Shown here: positions 1 to 9,241 of the stretch, one piece after another
Layout of the letters: every line of letters starts with the position of its first letter
Numbering within the stretch: position 1 is the stretch's first letter
Assembly: GCF_019429485.1 (NCBI RefSeq)
Contig: NZ_JAHXZN010000001.1
Coordinates: 1,054,001-1,118,000 of the forward strand
Length of the DNA stretch: 64,000 bases
From: Sphingomonas citri
Lineage (GTDB): Bacteria > Pseudomonadota > Alphaproteobacteria > Sphingomonadales > Sphingomonadaceae
Reading direction: 5' to 3'
Translations under genes and position numbers: made by a program
Notes under the pieces: generated by a model
Told to the model about the DNA's origin: nothing
Database searches by the model: none
The model's input: the letters and a program-made list of their open reading frames with translations, nothing else

Positions 1-592
1 TGCCATCGACGCGGCGCACCAGCCCGCGCGACTCGTAGATCGGGATGATCGGCGCGGTCTTGGCGCGATACTCGGCCATGCGGGTCCGCACCGTCTGCTC
101 ATTGTCGTCGGGGCGGCGCTTGAACTCGCTCGCGCCGCAGACGTCGCATATGTCGTCGACCTTGGGCCGCTTGAACGTGTCGTGATAGCCGGTGCCGCAG
201 ACCGCACAGGTGAAGCGGCCGACGATCCGCTCGACCAGCGCATCCTCGTTCACCTCGAGCTCGATCACATGGTCGAGCGCCTGGCCGCGCTCCTCCAGCA
301 GCAGATCGAGCGCGTCGGCCTGTGCCGCGGTGCGCGGATAGCCGTCGAAGATCGCGCCGCTGCCGGTGCCCGCATCCATCCGCTCGCCGATCAAAGCCGA
401 GACGATCGCGTCCGAGACGAGCTCGCCCGCCTCCATCACCGCCTTGGCCTGGAGCCCCACCGGCGTGCCCGCCTTCACCGCGGCGCGAAGCATGTCGCCG
501 GTGGAGAGCTGGACCATGCCGCGCTCCTCGACCAGCCGCTGCGCCTGGGTGCCCTTGCCCGCCCCCGGCGGCCCCAGCAGAATGATGTTCAC
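1..592 (-). CDS. adk: Adenylate kinase, zinc-LID form (C-terminus cut by window edge)
   Basis: Adenylate kinase interconverts ATP + AMP and 2 ADP in the cytoplasm. The reading frame begins at a GTG (592-590) with the residues MNIILLGPPGAGKGTQ, a P-loop at residues 7-15. About 197 codons are visible, so roughly 20 C-terminal residues lie outside the window if the protein has the usual length near 215. The LID region carries two CxxC pairs (TCAVCG near residue 129 and ICDVCG near residue 148), which is the zinc-binding LID type known from Gram-positive and some alphaproteobacterial enzymes. It follows secY by 40 bp, the standard end of the spc operon. The GTG start is the only one that keeps the complete P-loop. 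Confidence 0.95.
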   Translation of the reverse strand, partial: MNIILLGPPGAGKGTQAQRLVEERGMVQLSTGDMLRAAVKAGTPVGLQAKAVMEAGELVSDAIVSALIGERMDAGTGSGAIFDGYPRTAAQADALDLLLEERGQALDHVIELEVNEDALVERIVGRFTCAVCGTGYHDTFKRPKVDDICDVCGASEFKRRPDDNEQTVRTRMAEYRAKTAPIIPIYESRGLVRRVDG

Positions 593-632
593 GAGATAAC
601 GCCTCCCTGTCGCGTCGTCCCGCGCCCCGCGT

Positions 633-1979
633 TCAGCGGCGGCGCGCGCCTTTCAGTTTCGCCTTCTTGATCAGGTCGCCATACTGGTGGGCCAGCAGGT
701 GCGACTGGATCTGGGTGACGGTGTCCATCGTCACGTTGACCACGATCAGCAGGCTGGTGCCGCCGAGATAGAAGGGGATCGACAGCGCCGACACCAGATA
801 CTCGGGGACGACGCAGATGAACGTCAGATAGGCCGCGCCGATCACCGTGATGCGGGTCAGCACATAATCGAAATAGCTCTCGGTGTTCTTGCCCGGACGG
901 ATGCCCGGGATGAAGCCGCCGTAGCGCTTGAGGTTCTCCGCCGTCTCCTCCGGGTTGAAGACCACCGCGGTGTAGAAGAAGGAGAAGAAGATGATGCCGG
1001 CGGCATAGAGCGCCATGTACACCGGCGAGCCGTGCTGGAGATATTGATTCAGCCCGATCAGGATGTCGCCGAAGCGGCTCTCGCCCGAGACGCGGTTGCC
1101 CGCGAACTGCGTGATCGTCAGCGGCAGCAGCAGCAGCGACGAGGCAAAGATCGGCGGGATCACGCCCGCGGTGTTGATCTTGAGCGGCAGGTGGCTGCGA
1201 TCGGCCTGCATGCCGCGCTGCGTCTGACGCTTGGGATACTGGATCAGGATGCGGCGCTGGGCACGCTCCATGAAGCAGATGAGCAGGATCAGGCCCGCGA
1301 CCACGGCGATGATCAGCACGACCGAGATCGGGTTCATCGAACCCGAACGTCCGCCCTCGAGCAGGTTGACCAGCGTGGTCGGCAGGTGCGCGACAATGCC
1401 CGCCATGATGATCAGCGAGACGCCGTTGCCGATGCCGCGGCTGGTGATCTGCTCGCCCAGCCACATCAGGAACATCGTGCCGCCGATCAGCGAGATCACC
1501 GCGCCGATGCGGAACACCATGCCCGGCTCGATCACCGCGCCGCCGGCCTCGAGCCCGCGCGCGATGAAATAGCCCTGTACCGCGGTGAGCGCGACGGTGC
1601 CGTAGCGGGTGTATTGATTGAGCTTCTTGCGCCCCGATTCGCCCTCTTTCTTGATCGCGGCGAGCTGCGGGCTCAACGAGGTCGCGAGTTGCACCACGAT
1701 CGAGGCGGTGATGTACGGCATCACACCCAGGGCGATCAGCGACGCGCGCGACAGCGATCCGCCTGAGAAGGTGTTGAAGAAGTCGAGCACGCCGCCCTTC
1801 ATGCGATCGGCGAGTACGCCGAGCTGGGTCGGATCGATCCCAGGCAGCGGGACGTAGCTCAGCAGCCGGAAGACGATCAGCGCGCCGATCGTGAACCACA
1901 GCCTTTTCTTGAGGTCGGTCGCCTGGGCGAATTTCGCGAGGCTGATGCTCTGCGCCATCTGGTCGGCTGCGGATGCCAT
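633..1979 (-). CDS. secY: Preprotein translocase subunit SecY
   Basis: This is the central channel subunit of the SecYEG translocon in the inner membrane. The 448-residue protein has the family's ten hydrophobic segments and hallmark stretches such as LSYVPLPGIDP (near residue 40) and a basic tail ending KGARRR. The frame is open for 24 codons further upstream, but the ATG at 1979 is preferred because it gives the normal SecY start (MASAADQMAQ) and has an AGGA about 12 bases ahead. It lies between rplO and adk. The 265 bp separating it from rplO contain a palindromic repeat, so secY-adk may need read-through or an internal promoter. Confidence 0.96.
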   Translation of the reverse strand: MASAADQMAQSISLAKFAQATDLKKRLWFTIGALIVFRLLSYVPLPGIDPTQLGVLADRMKGGVLDFFNTFSGGSLSRASLIALGVMPYITASIVVQLATSLSPQLAAIKKEGESGRKKLNQYTRYGTVALTAVQGYFIARGLEAGGAVIEPGMVFRIGAVISLIGGTMFLMWLGEQITSRGIGNGVSLIIMAGIVAHLPTTLVNLLEGGRSGSMNPISVVLIIAVVAGLILLICFMERAQRRILIQYPKRQTQRGMQADRSHLPLKINTAGVIPPIFASSLLLLPLTITQFAGNRVSGESRFGDILIGLNQYLQHGSPVYMALYAAGIIFFSFFYTAVVFNPEETAENLKRYGGFIPGIRPGKNTESYFDYVLTRITVIGAAYLTFICVVPEYLVSALSIPFYLGGTSLLIVVNVTMDTVTQIQSHLLAHQYGDLIKKAKLKGARRR

Positions 1980-2128
1980 CGTATCGGTGTATCCTGGAAA
2001 CGAAGAACGGCGGGATGCGTTTGTACCGCCCCGCCGCTCATATAGGCGCATCAGGCGCCTTGTCTAACCCGGTCTGACCGGATCACGCGCGGCGCGAGCA
2101 GCTAGCCGCGCTGGCCCATCCCCCACCC

Positions 2129-2225
2129 GTCACCCCGGACTTGCTCCGACGTCCATCGCGCCGCGCGCGACAGCGACTGCTGCGGGCGCGGCGGCATGGA
2201 TCCCGGGTCGAGCGCGGGATGACGG
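2129..2225. repeat. Palindromic intergenic repeat, copy 1 (between rplO and secY)
   Basis: A roughly 97 bp element starts GTCACCCCGGACTTGCTCCG and ends CGGGATGACGG, so its outer ends are inverted. It shares internal blocks CCATCGCGCCGCG and CATGGATCCCGG with the copy at 20737-20833. It would fold into a long hairpin in RNA and lies inside the transcribed interval between rplO and secY. Confidence 0.75.
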
Positions 2226-2244
2226 TGAGGGTAAGCGGAGCGGC

Positions 2245-2778
2245 TTACGCCTGCGTCTGGGCCTGCTTGCGCGCGGCCTGCGCGGTGCGGTGCTTCGCCT
2301 TGTGCTTGTCCGCGGCCGGGACGATCTCCGGCACGGTGACCGAACCGCCGAGCTTCTCTACCGCCTCGCGCGCCGACGCCGACACGCCCGCGACGGTGAA
2401 GTTGAGCTTCGTGGTCAGCTCGCCCTTGCCGAGCAGACGCACGCCGTCCTTGCCACCGCGTGCCAAGCCGGCCGCCTTGAGCGCGGCATGGTCCAGGTCG
2501 GTGCCGGTCAGCTTGCCCGACTCGATCGCCTTCTGGATCTCGCCGAGGTTCACCGTGGCATAGTCCTTGGCGAAGATGTTGTTGAAGCCGCGCTTCGGCA
2601 GCCGCATGTGGAGCGGCATCTGGCCGCCCTCGAAGCCGGCGATGCTGACGCCCTCGCGGCTCTTCTGACCCTTGACGCCGCGGCCGCCGGTCTTGCCCTT
2701 GCCCGAGCCGATGCCGCGGCCAACGCGGATCTTGCGGTGACGGGCGCCCTGGTTGTCGCTGAGTTCGTTGAGCTTCAT
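2245..2778 (-). CDS. rplO: 50S ribosomal protein L15
   Basis: L15 is a late-assembling protein of the large subunit. The 177-residue product starts [20 protein letters not shown] and keeps the Gly/Lys-rich N-terminal block ([22 protein letters not shown]) that threads into 23S rRNA. It is longer than the 144-residue E. coli protein because of a basic, Ala/Gln-rich C-terminal tail (about residues 157-177). An upstream in-frame ATG three codons earlier is less likely because MKLNEL is the conserved start. A terminator-like hairpin separates it from rpmD upstream, so it heads the rplO-secY-adk segment. Confidence 0.95.
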   Translation of the reverse strand: MKLNELSDNQGARHRKIRVGRGIGSGKGKTGGRGVKGQKSREGVSIAGFEGGQMPLHMRLPKRGFNNIFAKDYATVNLGEIQKAIESGKLTGTDLDHAALKAAGLARGGKDGVRLLGKGELTTKLNFTVAGVSASAREAVEKLGGSVTVPEIVPAADKHKAKHRTAQAARKQAQTQA

Positions 2779-2810
2779 GATATGCACTCGCTTTCGCTTC
2801 TGTCGCGCTG

Positions 2811-2844
2811 AAAAAACAGGAAGGGGGCCGGTTAGCCCCCTTCC
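2811..2844 (-). terminator. Rho-independent terminator-like hairpin between rpmD and rplO
   Basis: Read on the minus strand this is GGAAGGGGGC, loop TAACCG, GCCCCCTTCC, then TG and six T residues. The 10-bp stem is perfect and GC-rich and the U-tract follows after two bases, so it has every mark of an intrinsic terminator. It lies inside the spc operon and therefore probably attenuates rather than ends transcription. Its loop is the same as in the hairpin at 6809-6830. Confidence 0.8.
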
Positions 2845-2875
2845 CTCGTCGTGTCACTAGTCAGATGAGGAAGGC

Positions 2876-3055
2876 TCAGCCCTCGACCACCTCGACCATG
2901 TGCTGCACCTTGCGGATCATGCCGCGGACCTCGGGGCTGTCCTGCAGCTCCGCGACGCGGTGCATCTTGTTGAGGCCCAGGCCGACGAGCGTCGCGCGCT
3001 GGTCCTTGGTCCGCCGGATCGGCGAGCCGGTCTGCTTCACCTTGATGGTCGCCAT
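2876..3055 (-). CDS. rpmD: 50S ribosomal protein L30
   Basis: L30 is a small large-subunit protein. The 59-residue product begins [20 protein letters not shown], the usual start, and contains [12 protein letters not shown] and an acidic C-terminus. An in-frame GTG three codons upstream exists, but the ATG at 3055 has GGAG about 10 bases ahead and leaves a 5-bp gap to the rpsE stop. It is the last gene before the internal terminator-like hairpin at 2811-2844. Confidence 0.94.
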   Translation of the reverse strand: MATIKVKQTGSPIRRTKDQRATLVGLGLNKMHRVAELQDSPEVRGMIRKVQHMVEVVEG

Positions 3056-3060
3056 GTCGC

Positions 3061-3810
3061 TCACTCCACCACTGCCGCGGCATCCGCCTCGGCGGTCGCC
3101 GCGTCCGCGCCGTGCGCGCGGCCGAGCAGATCGGCGATCTTCTTGCCGCGCCGCTGCGCCACCGCCTTCGGCGAGGTCTGCGTGTTCAGCGCCTCGAAGG
3201 TCGCCCGGATCATGTTGTACGGGTTCGAGGTGCCGACCGACTTGGTCACCACGTCGGCGACGCCGAGGCTCTCGAACACCGCGCGCATCGGACCGCCGGC
3301 GATGATGCCGGTGCCCTGCGGCGCCGAGCGCAGCGTCACGCGACCCGCGCCGAAGTGGCCGTTGCCGTCGTGGTGCAGCGTGCGGCCCTCCTTGAGCGGC
3401 ACGCGAACCATCTTCTTCTTGGCCGCGGCGGTCGCCTTGGAGATCGCCTCGGGGACCTCGCGCGCCTTGCCGTGACCGAAGCCGACGCGGCCCTTGCCGT
3501 CGCCCACCACGACCAGTGCCGCGAAGCCGAAGCGCTTGCCGCCCTTCACCGTCTTCGAGACGCGGTTGATGTGGACGAGCTTCTCGATCAGTTCTTCGCC
3601 GCCGTCGTCGTTGTTGCGACGGTCGTCGCGGCGGCCACGGCCACCGTCACGACCACCGCGCCCGCCGCGGTCGTTGCCGCCGCGACCACCGCCGCCGCCA
3701 CGGCCGCCGCGCGCGCCGCGCGACGGGCCATTGTCCTGCGGCGCGGCCTGCGCCGGTGCCGCGTTGGCCTCGGCCTCGGGCGCCTGCGTCTGCTGGTTCT
3801 CGTCAGCCAT
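3061..3810 (-). CDS. rpsE: 30S ribosomal protein S5 with an RGG-rich N-terminal extension
   Basis: S5 is a small-subunit protein important for decoding fidelity. Residues from about 73 onward ([20 protein letters not shown], then the [15 protein letters not shown] block) match the normal S5 fold. In front of it lie about 70 extra residues: an Ala/Gln/Pro-rich stretch followed by a disordered Arg-Gly block (about residues 30-67, repeats such as RGGRGG). The total is 249 residues against 167 in E. coli. The first ATG lies 3 bp after the rplR stop and no internal ATG precedes the fold, so the extension is very probably translated. Confidence 0.95.
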   Translation of the reverse strand: MADENQQTQAPEAEANAAPAQAAPQDNGPSRGARGGRGGGGGRGGNDRGGRGGRDGGRGRRDDRRNNDDGGEELIEKLVHINRVSKTVKGGKRFGFAALVVVGDGKGRVGFGHGKAREVPEAISKATAAAKKKMVRVPLKEGRTLHHDGNGHFGAGRVTLRSAPQGTGIIAGGPMRAVFESLGVADVVTKSVGTSNPYNMIRATFEALNTQTSPKAVAQRRGKKIADLLGRAHGADAATAEADAAAVVE

Positions 3811-3813
3811 GTC

Positions 3814-4164
3814 TTAGAACTCCAGTCCGGCTTCGCGCGCGGCCTCGGCCAGCGCCTTCACCCGGCCGTGAAAGAGGAAGCCACCGCGGTCGAACACGAC
3901 CTGCGTGACACCGGCGGCCTTGGCCGCCTCGGCGACGCGCTTGCCCACTTCGGTCGCGGCCGCGACGGTCGCGGTCTTGCCCTCGTGCCCGGCCAACGTC
4001 GAGGCCGAGGCCACGGTGTGGCCGTTGGCGTCGTCGATGACCTGGGCGTAGATGTGCTTGCCCGAGCGATGCACCGACAGGCGCGGACGAGTGCCGGCCC
4101 GCGCGCGCAGCGCGGTGCGGTTGCGGCGACGCCGCTTGTCGAAAAGCGAAAGACCCTTGGTCAC
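3814..4164 (-). CDS. rplR: 50S ribosomal protein L18
   Basis: L18 binds 5S rRNA together with L5. The 116-residue protein has the Arg-rich N-terminus ([15 protein letters not shown]) and the [20 protein letters not shown] core typical of the family, and ends with REAGLEF. It overlaps the end of rplF by four bases (ATGA), so the two are probably translationally coupled, and it stops 3 bp before rpsE. Confidence 0.96.
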   Translation of the reverse strand: MTKGLSLFDKRRRRNRTALRARAGTRPRLSVHRSGKHIYAQVIDDANGHTVASASTLAGHEGKTATVAAATEVGKRVAEAAKAAGVTQVVFDRGGFLFHGRVKALAEAAREAGLEF

Positions 4165-4694
4165 TTCTTCTTCCCTTCCTTACGGAAGATATACTCGCCG
4201 TCGTACTTGATGCCCTTGCCCTTGTACGGCTCGGGCTTACGCCAGCGGCGGATCTCGGCGGCCAGCTGGCCGACGCGCTGCTTGTCCGCACCGCTGATCT
4301 CGACGGTGGTCGCGTCCGGCGTCTTCACCTCGATGCCCTCGGGCACCTCGATGTTGACATCGTGGCTGTAGCCGAGCTGCAGGCGCAGGTTGCGGCCCTG
4401 CGCCGCGGCGCGGTAGCCGACGCCGGTGATCAGCAGCTTCTTGGTAAAGCCCTCGGTCACGCCGGTGACGAGGTTCTGCACCAGCGTCCGCTGCATGCCC
4501 CAGAAGGCGCGCGCGCGCTTGGTGTCGTTGGCCGGCTGCACGCCGATCGAGTCACCCTGCACGTCGTAGCTGATCAGGTCCGACAGCGGCATCGACAGGG
4601 TGCCCTTGGGACCCTTGACCGACAGCTCGTTGCCGTTGCGGGTGGCGGTGACACCCGACGGAATCGGGACCGCCTTCTTGCCGATGCGGCTCAT
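4161..4694 (-). CDS. rplF: 50S ribosomal protein L6
   Basis: L6 sits near the factor-binding site of the large subunit. The 177-residue length equals the family norm. It starts [15 protein letters not shown] and carries the C-terminal signature region [19 protein letters not shown] with a terminal Lys-rich tail. It shares one base with the rpsH stop (TGATG) and four with the rplR start, typical of the compact spc operon. Confidence 0.97.
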   Translation of the reverse strand: MSRIGKKAVPIPSGVTATRNGNELSVKGPKGTLSMPLSDLISYDVQGDSIGVQPANDTKRARAFWGMQRTLVQNLVTGVTEGFTKKLLITGVGYRAAAQGRNLRLQLGYSHDVNIEVPEGIEVKTPDATTVEISGADKQRVGQLAAEIRRWRKPEPYKGKGIKYDGEYIFRKEGKKK

Positions 4695-5104
4695 CAGAAC
4701 ACCTCCGCCAGCACTTCGCCGCCGACGTTCTGCTCGCGCGCCTCGGCGTCCGACAGAACGCCCTTCGGCGTCGACACGATGGTGATGCCCAGGCCGTTCA
4801 TCACGCGCGGCAGCTCGGTGGCGCCGGAGTAGATGCGACGGCCCGGCTTCGAGACGCGCGCGACGTGCTTGATCGCGGGCTGGCCCTCGAAATACTTGAG
4901 CTCGATGCGGACGCCCTTGGTGGACGCGCCCTTGCCGAGCGCGAGTTCCTCCTCGGAATAGCCGCGGATATAGCCCTCGCGCTGCAGCACGTCGAGCACG
5001 CGGACGCGCAGCTTCGACGCGGGCGACAGCACGCTGTCCTTGCGCGCGCGCTGGCCGTTGCGGATGCGGGTGAGCAGGTCACCCAGGGGATCGGTCACTG
5101 CCAT
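4694..5104 (-). CDS. rpsH: 30S ribosomal protein S8
   Basis: S8 binds the central domain of 16S rRNA; in E. coli it is also the translational repressor of the spc operon. The product begins [18 protein letters not shown] and ends with the conserved block [25 protein letters not shown], so it is full length at 136 residues. It lies 9 bp after rpsN. Whether it autoregulates here cannot be read directly; no S8-binding mimic was identified by eye near rplE. Confidence 0.96.
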   Translation of the reverse strand: MAVTDPLGDLLTRIRNGQRARKDSVLSPASKLRVRVLDVLQREGYIRGYSEEELALGKGASTKGVRIELKYFEGQPAIKHVARVSKPGRRIYSGATELPRVMNGLGITIVSTPKGVLSDAEAREQNVGGEVLAEVF

Positions 5105-5113
5105 CGTACGTCC

Positions 5114-5419
5114 TTACCAGCTCGACTTGGTGAGACCCGGGATCAGGCCCTTGTTGGCCAGATCGCGCAGCATCACACGGGCAAGCCCGAACTTGCGGTA
5201 GTAAGCACGCGGACGACCGGTCAGCGCGCAGCGGTTGCGGATCCGCGTCGGGTTGGCGTTGCGGGGCAGCTCGGCCATCTTCAGCCGCGCGATGAGACGC
5301 TCGGTCTCGTCGAGCGACTGGTCGTTCGCGATTGCCTTCAGCTTCGCCAGCTTGGGCGCATATTGCGCCACCAGCTTCTTGCGACGCTCGTTCTTGTTCA
5401 CGGAACTCAGTTTCGCCAT
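5114..5419 (-). CDS. rpsN: 30S ribosomal protein S14 (long, zinc-free form)
   Basis: This is the 101-residue form of S14, which lacks the CxxC pairs of the short zinc form; only one Cys ([19 protein letters not shown]) is present. That block and the end [11 protein letters not shown] are diagnostic. It sits 35 bp after rplE and 9 bp before rpsH. The zinc-free form means there is no zinc-dependent paralogue switch visible here. Confidence 0.97.
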   Translation of the reverse strand: MAKLSSVNKNERRKKLVAQYAPKLAKLKAIANDQSLDETERLIARLKMAELPRNANPTRIRNRCALTGRPRAYYRKFGLARVMLRDLANKGLIPGLTKSSW

Positions 5420-5454
5420 GGACTTAAGCTCTCTTTATCAGACCAGCGAGACGG

Positions 5455-6042
5455 TCATGCCGCCTTCTTCGCGTCGGTCGTTTCGTCCTCGATCGGGAAC
5501 GGGAAGCCGAACAGACGGAGCAGCTCGCGCGCCTCGTCGTCGGTCTTCGCGGTCGTGGTCACGATCACGTCCATGCCCCGCACCTTGTCGATGCGGTCAT
5601 AGTTGATCTCCGGGAACACGATCTGCTCCTTGATGCCGCAGGCGTAATTGCCGCGGCCGTCGAAGCTCTTCGGGTTCAGCCCGCGGAAGTCGCGAACGCG
5701 CGGGAGCGCGATGGTGATGAAGCGGTCGAGGAACTCGTACATGCGCTCGCGGCGAAGGGTGACCTTCACGCCGATTGGCATACCCTCGCGCAGCTTGAAC
5801 TGCGCAATCGACTTCTTCGCCTTGGTGACGACCGGCTTCTGACCGGCGATCAGCTCCATCTCCGAGGCGGCCTGGTCGACGCGCTTCTTGTCCTGGGTCG
5901 CCTCGCCGACGCCCATGTTGAGCACGATCTTGTCGATCCGCGGAATCTCGTTGACGTTCTTGTAGCCGAACTTGTCGGTCATCGCCTTGATGATGCGATC
6001 CTCGTAGATCGCCTTCATGCGGGGCTTGTAGGCATCAGCCAT
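5455..6042 (-). CDS. rplE: 50S ribosomal protein L5
   Basis: L5 binds 5S rRNA in the central protuberance. The 195-residue protein contains [32 protein letters not shown] and [19 protein letters not shown], all typical. It is about 15 residues longer than E. coli L5 because of a charged tail (ETTDAKKAA) and a slightly longer N-terminus. The start ATG overlaps the last 8 bases of rplX. Confidence 0.96.
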   Translation of the reverse strand: MADAYKPRMKAIYEDRIIKAMTDKFGYKNVNEIPRIDKIVLNMGVGEATQDKKRVDQAASEMELIAGQKPVVTKAKKSIAQFKLREGMPIGVKVTLRRERMYEFLDRFITIALPRVRDFRGLNPKSFDGRGNYACGIKEQIVFPEINYDRIDKVRGMDVIVTTTAKTDDEARELLRLFGFPFPIEDETTDAKKAA

Positions 6043-6352
6043 CGATCTTCTCCCCGGTCTTCACCGCGACGCGGACCTTCTTGCCGTCCTGCGTCTCGAA
6101 GCGGACGCGCGTCGGCTTGCCGTCGGCGGTGACGTGCGCCACCTTCGACACGTGCAGCGGCGCCTCGATGCGCTCGAGCCCGCCCTGCGGGTTCGCCTGC
6201 GTCGGCTTGCGGTGACGGGTGGCGACGTTGACGCCGCCGACGATCACCTTGCTATCCTTCGGCATCGACTGGGTGACCGTGCCGGTCTTGCCCTTGTCCT
6301 TGCCGGACAGGACGATGACCTGATCGCCCTTCTTGATCTTCGCGGCGGCCAT
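6035..6352 (-). CDS. rplX: 50S ribosomal protein L24
   Basis: L24 is an early assembly-initiating protein with a KOW domain. The 105-residue product starts [21 protein letters not shown], the KOW motif, and ends [11 protein letters not shown]. The frame is open much further upstream across rplN, but the ATG at 6352 is the conserved start and shares one base with the rplN stop (TAATG). Its end overlaps rplE by 8 bases. Confidence 0.95.
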   Translation of the reverse strand: MAAAKIKKGDQVIVLSGKDKGKTGTVTQSMPKDSKVIVGGVNVATRHRKPTQANPQGGLERIEAPLHVSKVAHVTADGKPTRVRFETQDGKKVRVAVKTGEKIDG

Positions 6353-6720
6353 TACAGCACCTCCGGCGCGAGGCTGATGATCTTCATGTGCTTCTTGCCG
6401 CGCAGCTCGCGCACGACCGGGCCGAAGATACGGGTGCCGATCGGCTCCTCGTTCTTGTTGACCAGCACCGCGGCGTTGCCGTCGAACCGGATCACCGAGC
6501 CGTCGGCGCGGCGGATGTCCTTGGCGGTGCGCACGATCACCGCGCGGTGGACGTCGCCCTTCTTCACGCGGCCACGCGGCTGCGCTTCCTTGACGCTGAC
6601 GACGATGATGTCGCCGACGCCGGCCGTGCGGCGCTTGGACCCGCCAAGCACCTTGATGCACTGCACCCGCTTCGCGCCGCTGTTGTCAGCGACGTCGAGA
6701 TTGGACTGCATCTGGATCAT
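6352..6720 (-). CDS. rplN: 50S ribosomal protein L14
   Basis: L14 forms part of an intersubunit bridge. From the ATG at 6720 the protein is 122 residues, the universal length, starting [20 protein letters not shown] and ending [10 protein letters not shown]. The upstream open frame (25 codons) runs through a T-rich leader and has no L14 homology, so it was trimmed. A 221-bp gap with a hairpin separates it from rpsQ. Confidence 0.96.
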   Translation of the reverse strand: MIQMQSNLDVADNSGAKRVQCIKVLGGSKRRTAGVGDIIVVSVKEAQPRGRVKKGDVHRAVIVRTAKDIRRADGSVIRFDGNAAVLVNKNEEPIGTRIFGPVVRELRGKKHMKIISLAPEVL

Positions 6721-6769
6721 CGATCCGCTTCCTTCTCGCCTTGGGGTGGATACCGACCCAGCCCCGCCT

Positions 6770-6830
6770 AAAAAAACGACCCCCGGCAGGCGCATGGCCG
6801 TACCGAGGGGAGCGGCCGGTTAGCCGCTCC
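6770..6830 (-). promoter_or_regulatory. Leader hairpin and U-tract in the rpsQ-rplN gap (possible attenuator)
   Basis: On the minus strand GGAGCGGC, loop TAACCG, GCCGCTCC (6830-6809) forms a perfect 8-bp stem. About 30 bases further comes a run of seven T residues (6776-6770), after a weaker C-rich/G-rich pairing. The U-tract is too far from the first stem for a simple terminator, so an attenuator or RNA-processing site is more likely. The 221-bp gap is unusual within this otherwise overlapping operon. Confidence 0.5.
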
Positions 6831-6941
6831 GCGGGCGAAAGGCAAGTGCCCTGCCCCCACGTCTTCCCGCCGTGCTCGGCTGGTCTCCGCGGCTAGGCCG
6901 CGGACCCTTCCCGAAACGCCGGCGGGCGCGCTCAGCGACGC

Positions 6942-7214
6942 TTACGCGTCGACGTCGACCCGCTCGGGCGCGACATGCGTGTTCACGCGGTCGACGACCT
7001 TCCAGGTCTTCAGCTTGGAGATCGGCGCGGTCTCTTCGATGCGCACGGTCTCACCCTGCTTATACTCGTTCGCCTCGTCATGGGCGTGGTACTTCTTCGA
7101 GCGGCGGATGATCTTGCCGTAGAGCGGGTGCTTCACCTTGCGCTCCACGTTGACGATCACCGTCTTCTCGCCCTTGTCGGAGACGATCACTCCGGTCAGC
7201 ACGCGCTTCGGCAT
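6942..7214 (-). CDS. rpsQ: 30S ribosomal protein S17
   Basis: S17 is a 16S rRNA-binding OB-fold protein. The 90-residue product starts [21 protein letters not shown] and contains [19 protein letters not shown], the family signature. It lies 13 bp after rpmC and is the last gene before the long gap containing the TAACCG hairpin, so it may end the S10 transcription unit. Confidence 0.96.
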   Translation of the reverse strand: MPKRVLTGVIVSDKGEKTVIVNVERKVKHPLYGKIIRRSKKYHAHDEANEYKQGETVRIEETAPISKLKTWKVVDRVNTHVAPERVDVDA

Positions 7215-7227
7215 GTGCGTCGTCCTC

Positions 7228-7434
7228 TTACTTGGCCGCAGCCGCAGCGTTGCGCTGCGCCTGAAGGGTCTTGATGCGGGCGATGTCCTTGCGGACCTCG
7301 CGCACGCGGCTCGGCTTCTCGAGCTGGCTGGTCGCCGCCTGGAAGCGCAGGTTGAACTGCTCGCGCTTCAGGTTGCCCAGGCTCTCGGCGAGCTGGTCGT
7401 CGCTCTGGCCGGTGAAGTCAGTGGTATTTGCCAT
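7228..7434 (-). CDS. rpmC: 50S ribosomal protein L29
   Basis: L29 is a small helical protein at the polypeptide exit tunnel. The 68-residue product carries the usual [19 protein letters not shown] and the [13 protein letters not shown] signature. It has a short Ala-rich C-terminal tail (RNAAAAAK). Start and stop are 1 bp from rplP and 13 bp from rpsQ respectively. Confidence 0.95.
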   Translation of the reverse strand: MANTTDFTGQSDDQLAESLGNLKREQFNLRFQAATSQLEKPSRVREVRKDIARIKTLQAQRNAAAAAK

Positions 7435-7435
7435 C

Positions 7436-7870
7436 TTACTCGCCTCCCAGGTGCGAGGTGTCGCCGAGGCGCGCCACGACCTTGGTCTTGATCGGCAGCT
7501 TCATCGCGGCGCGCTCGAACGCCTCCGCGGCGAGCGGCCCCTCGACGCCGTCGAGCTCGAACAGGATCCGGCCCGGCTTGACGCGCGCTGCCCAGAACTC
7601 GGGCGAACCCTTGCCCGAGCCCATGCGGACCTCGGCGGGCTTGCTCGACACCGGCACGTCCGGGAACACGCGGATCCACAGACGCCCCTGGCGCTTGATG
7701 TGGCGCGTGATCGCGCGGCGGGCCGCCTCGATCTGACGCGCGGTGATACGATCCGGCTCCATCGCCTTGAGGCCATAGGAGCCGAAGTTCAGCGAGGTGC
7801 CGCCCTTGGCGTCGCCGTGGATACGGCCCTTGAACGCCTTGCGGAACTTGGTGCGCTTCGGTTGCAGCAT
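7436..7870 (-). CDS. rplP: 50S ribosomal protein L16
   Basis: L16 lines the A-site region of the large subunit. The 144-residue protein starts [23 protein letters not shown] and contains [18 protein letters not shown] residues and the MGSGKGSPE loop that reaches toward the peptidyl-transferase centre. It lies between rpsC (11-bp gap) and rpmC (1-bp gap). Confidence 0.97.
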   Translation of the reverse strand: MLQPKRTKFRKAFKGRIHGDAKGGTSLNFGSYGLKAMEPDRITARQIEAARRAITRHIKRQGRLWIRVFPDVPVSSKPAEVRMGSGKGSPEFWAARVKPGRILFELDGVEGPLAAEAFERAAMKLPIKTKVVARLGDTSHLGGE

Positions 7871-7881
7871 TGCCTTATTCC

Positions 7882-8589
7882 TTAGCGGCGGTCATCGCGC
7901 GCGGGGCGCACGCCGGAGGTCTGGGCCTCCATCATGAGACGATCGGTCGCCATCGGGTCGTGACCGAGGATCTCGCCCTTGAACACCCACACCTTGACGC
8001 CGCAGACGCCATAGGCGGTGTGCGCCTCGGCCTCGGCATAGTCGATGTTGGCGCGCAGCGTGTGCAGCGGCACGCGGCCCTCGCGGTAGCTCTCGGAGCG
8101 CGCGATCTCGGCGCCCCCGAGACGGCCGCCGCAATAGACCTTGATGCCGTCCGCGCCGAGGCGCATCGCCGACTGCACCGCCCGCTTCATCGCGCGACGG
8201 AAGGCGATACGACGCTCGAGCTGGTCCGCGATGCCCTGCGCGACGAGCTTGGCGTCGACCTCGGGCTTGCGGATCTCGACGATGTTCAGCGACACGTCCG
8301 AGCTGGTCATCGCGCCGAGCGTCTTGCGCAGCTTCTCGATGTCCGAGCCCTTCTTGCCGATGATCACGCCCGGGCGCGCGGCATAGACCGAGATGCGGCA
8401 CAGCTTGGCCGGACGATCGATCACCACCTTCGAGATCGCCGCCTGGGGCAGCGTCTTGATGATGTACTGGCGGATCTTGAGATCCTCCAGCAGCAGGCGA
8501 CGGTAATCGTCGCCCTCGGCGTACCAGCGGCTGTCCCAGGTGCGGTTGATCTGCAGGCGCAGACCGATGGGATTGCTCTTGTGACCCAT
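7882..8589 (-). CDS. rpsC: 30S ribosomal protein S3
   Basis: S3 lies at the mRNA entry channel. The 235-residue protein starts [20 protein letters not shown] and has the KH domain with its GxxG loop ([13 protein letters not shown]), then the C-terminal domain with [15 protein letters not shown]. The terminal segment is short and basic (RPARDDRR). The start shares one base with the rplV stop (TAATG). Confidence 0.97.
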   Translation of the reverse strand: MGHKSNPIGLRLQINRTWDSRWYAEGDDYRRLLLEDLKIRQYIIKTLPQAAISKVVIDRPAKLCRISVYAARPGVIIGKKGSDIEKLRKTLGAMTSSDVSLNIVEIRKPEVDAKLVAQGIADQLERRIAFRRAMKRAVQSAMRLGADGIKVYCGGRLGGAEIARSESYREGRVPLHTLRANIDYAEAEAHTAYGVCGVKVWVFKGEILGHDPMATDRLMMEAQTSGVRPARDDRR

Positions 8590-8966
8590 TAGGCTTCTTC
8601 CTGCTCGCGCACGACGATCCGCAGCCGCGAGAACGGCTTGAGGATGCGGGTGGACTTGCCGCGGCCGCGCGTGGCGAACCGCTTCATGGTGATCGACTTG
8701 CCAACCGACGCCTCGGCGACAACGAGCGCGTCGACGTCGAGGTTGTGGTTGTTCTCGGCGTTGGCGATGGCCGAGGCCAGCACCTTGCGCGCGTCGACCG
8801 CCATCGACTTCTTGGAGAAGGCGAGGATGTTCATCGCGTCGGCCGCCGAGCGGCCGCGGATCAGCGCAGCCACCAGGCCCAGCTTCTGCGCCGAGCCGCG
8901 GATCTGCGTGCCGACCGAGAGGGCTTCCTTCTCGCCGACCTTGCGGGGGGATGCAGGCTTGCTCAT
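8589..8966 (-). CDS. rplV: 50S ribosomal protein L22
   Basis: L22 lines the exit tunnel. The 125-residue product has an N-terminal extension of about 10 residues before the core ([20 protein letters not shown]), and the tunnel hairpin region ending [16 protein letters not shown] Ser/Glu/Ala-containing tail follows. It shares one base with each neighbour (rpsS and rpsC). Confidence 0.95.
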   Translation of the reverse strand: MSKPASPRKVGEKEALSVGTQIRGSAQKLGLVAALIRGRSAADAMNILAFSKKSMAVDARKVLASAIANAENNHNLDVDALVVAEASVGKSITMKRFATRGRGKSTRILKPFSRLRIVVREQEEA

Positions 8967-9241
8967 CAGCGCTTGCCCTTCTTGTCAGCCGCGTGACCCG
9001 GGAAGAACCGGGTGGGCGCGAACTCGCCGAGCTTCATGCCGACCATGTCCTCGTTGACCGAGACGGGCACGAACTTGCGGCCGTTGTAGACCGAGAACGT
9101 CAGACCGACGAACTGCGGCAGGATGGTGGAGCGGCGCGACCAGGTCTTGATCGGCGCGCGCCCACCGGCGTCCTGCGCGGCCTCGGCCTTCTTGAGCAGG
9201 CTCAGTTCGACGAACGGGCCCTTCCAGACAGAGCGAGCCAT
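8966..9241 (-). CDS. rpsS: 30S ribosomal protein S19
   Basis: S19 contacts the decoding-site head of the small subunit. The 91-residue protein starts [20 protein letters not shown] and contains [25 protein letters not shown] and the [20 protein letters not shown] end, all typical. It overlaps rplB and rplV by one base each. Confidence 0.97.
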   Translation of the reverse strand: MARSVWKGPFVELSLLKKAEAAQDAGGRAPIKTWSRRSTILPQFVGLTFSVYNGRKFVPVSVNEDMVGMKLGEFAPTRFFPGHAADKKGKR

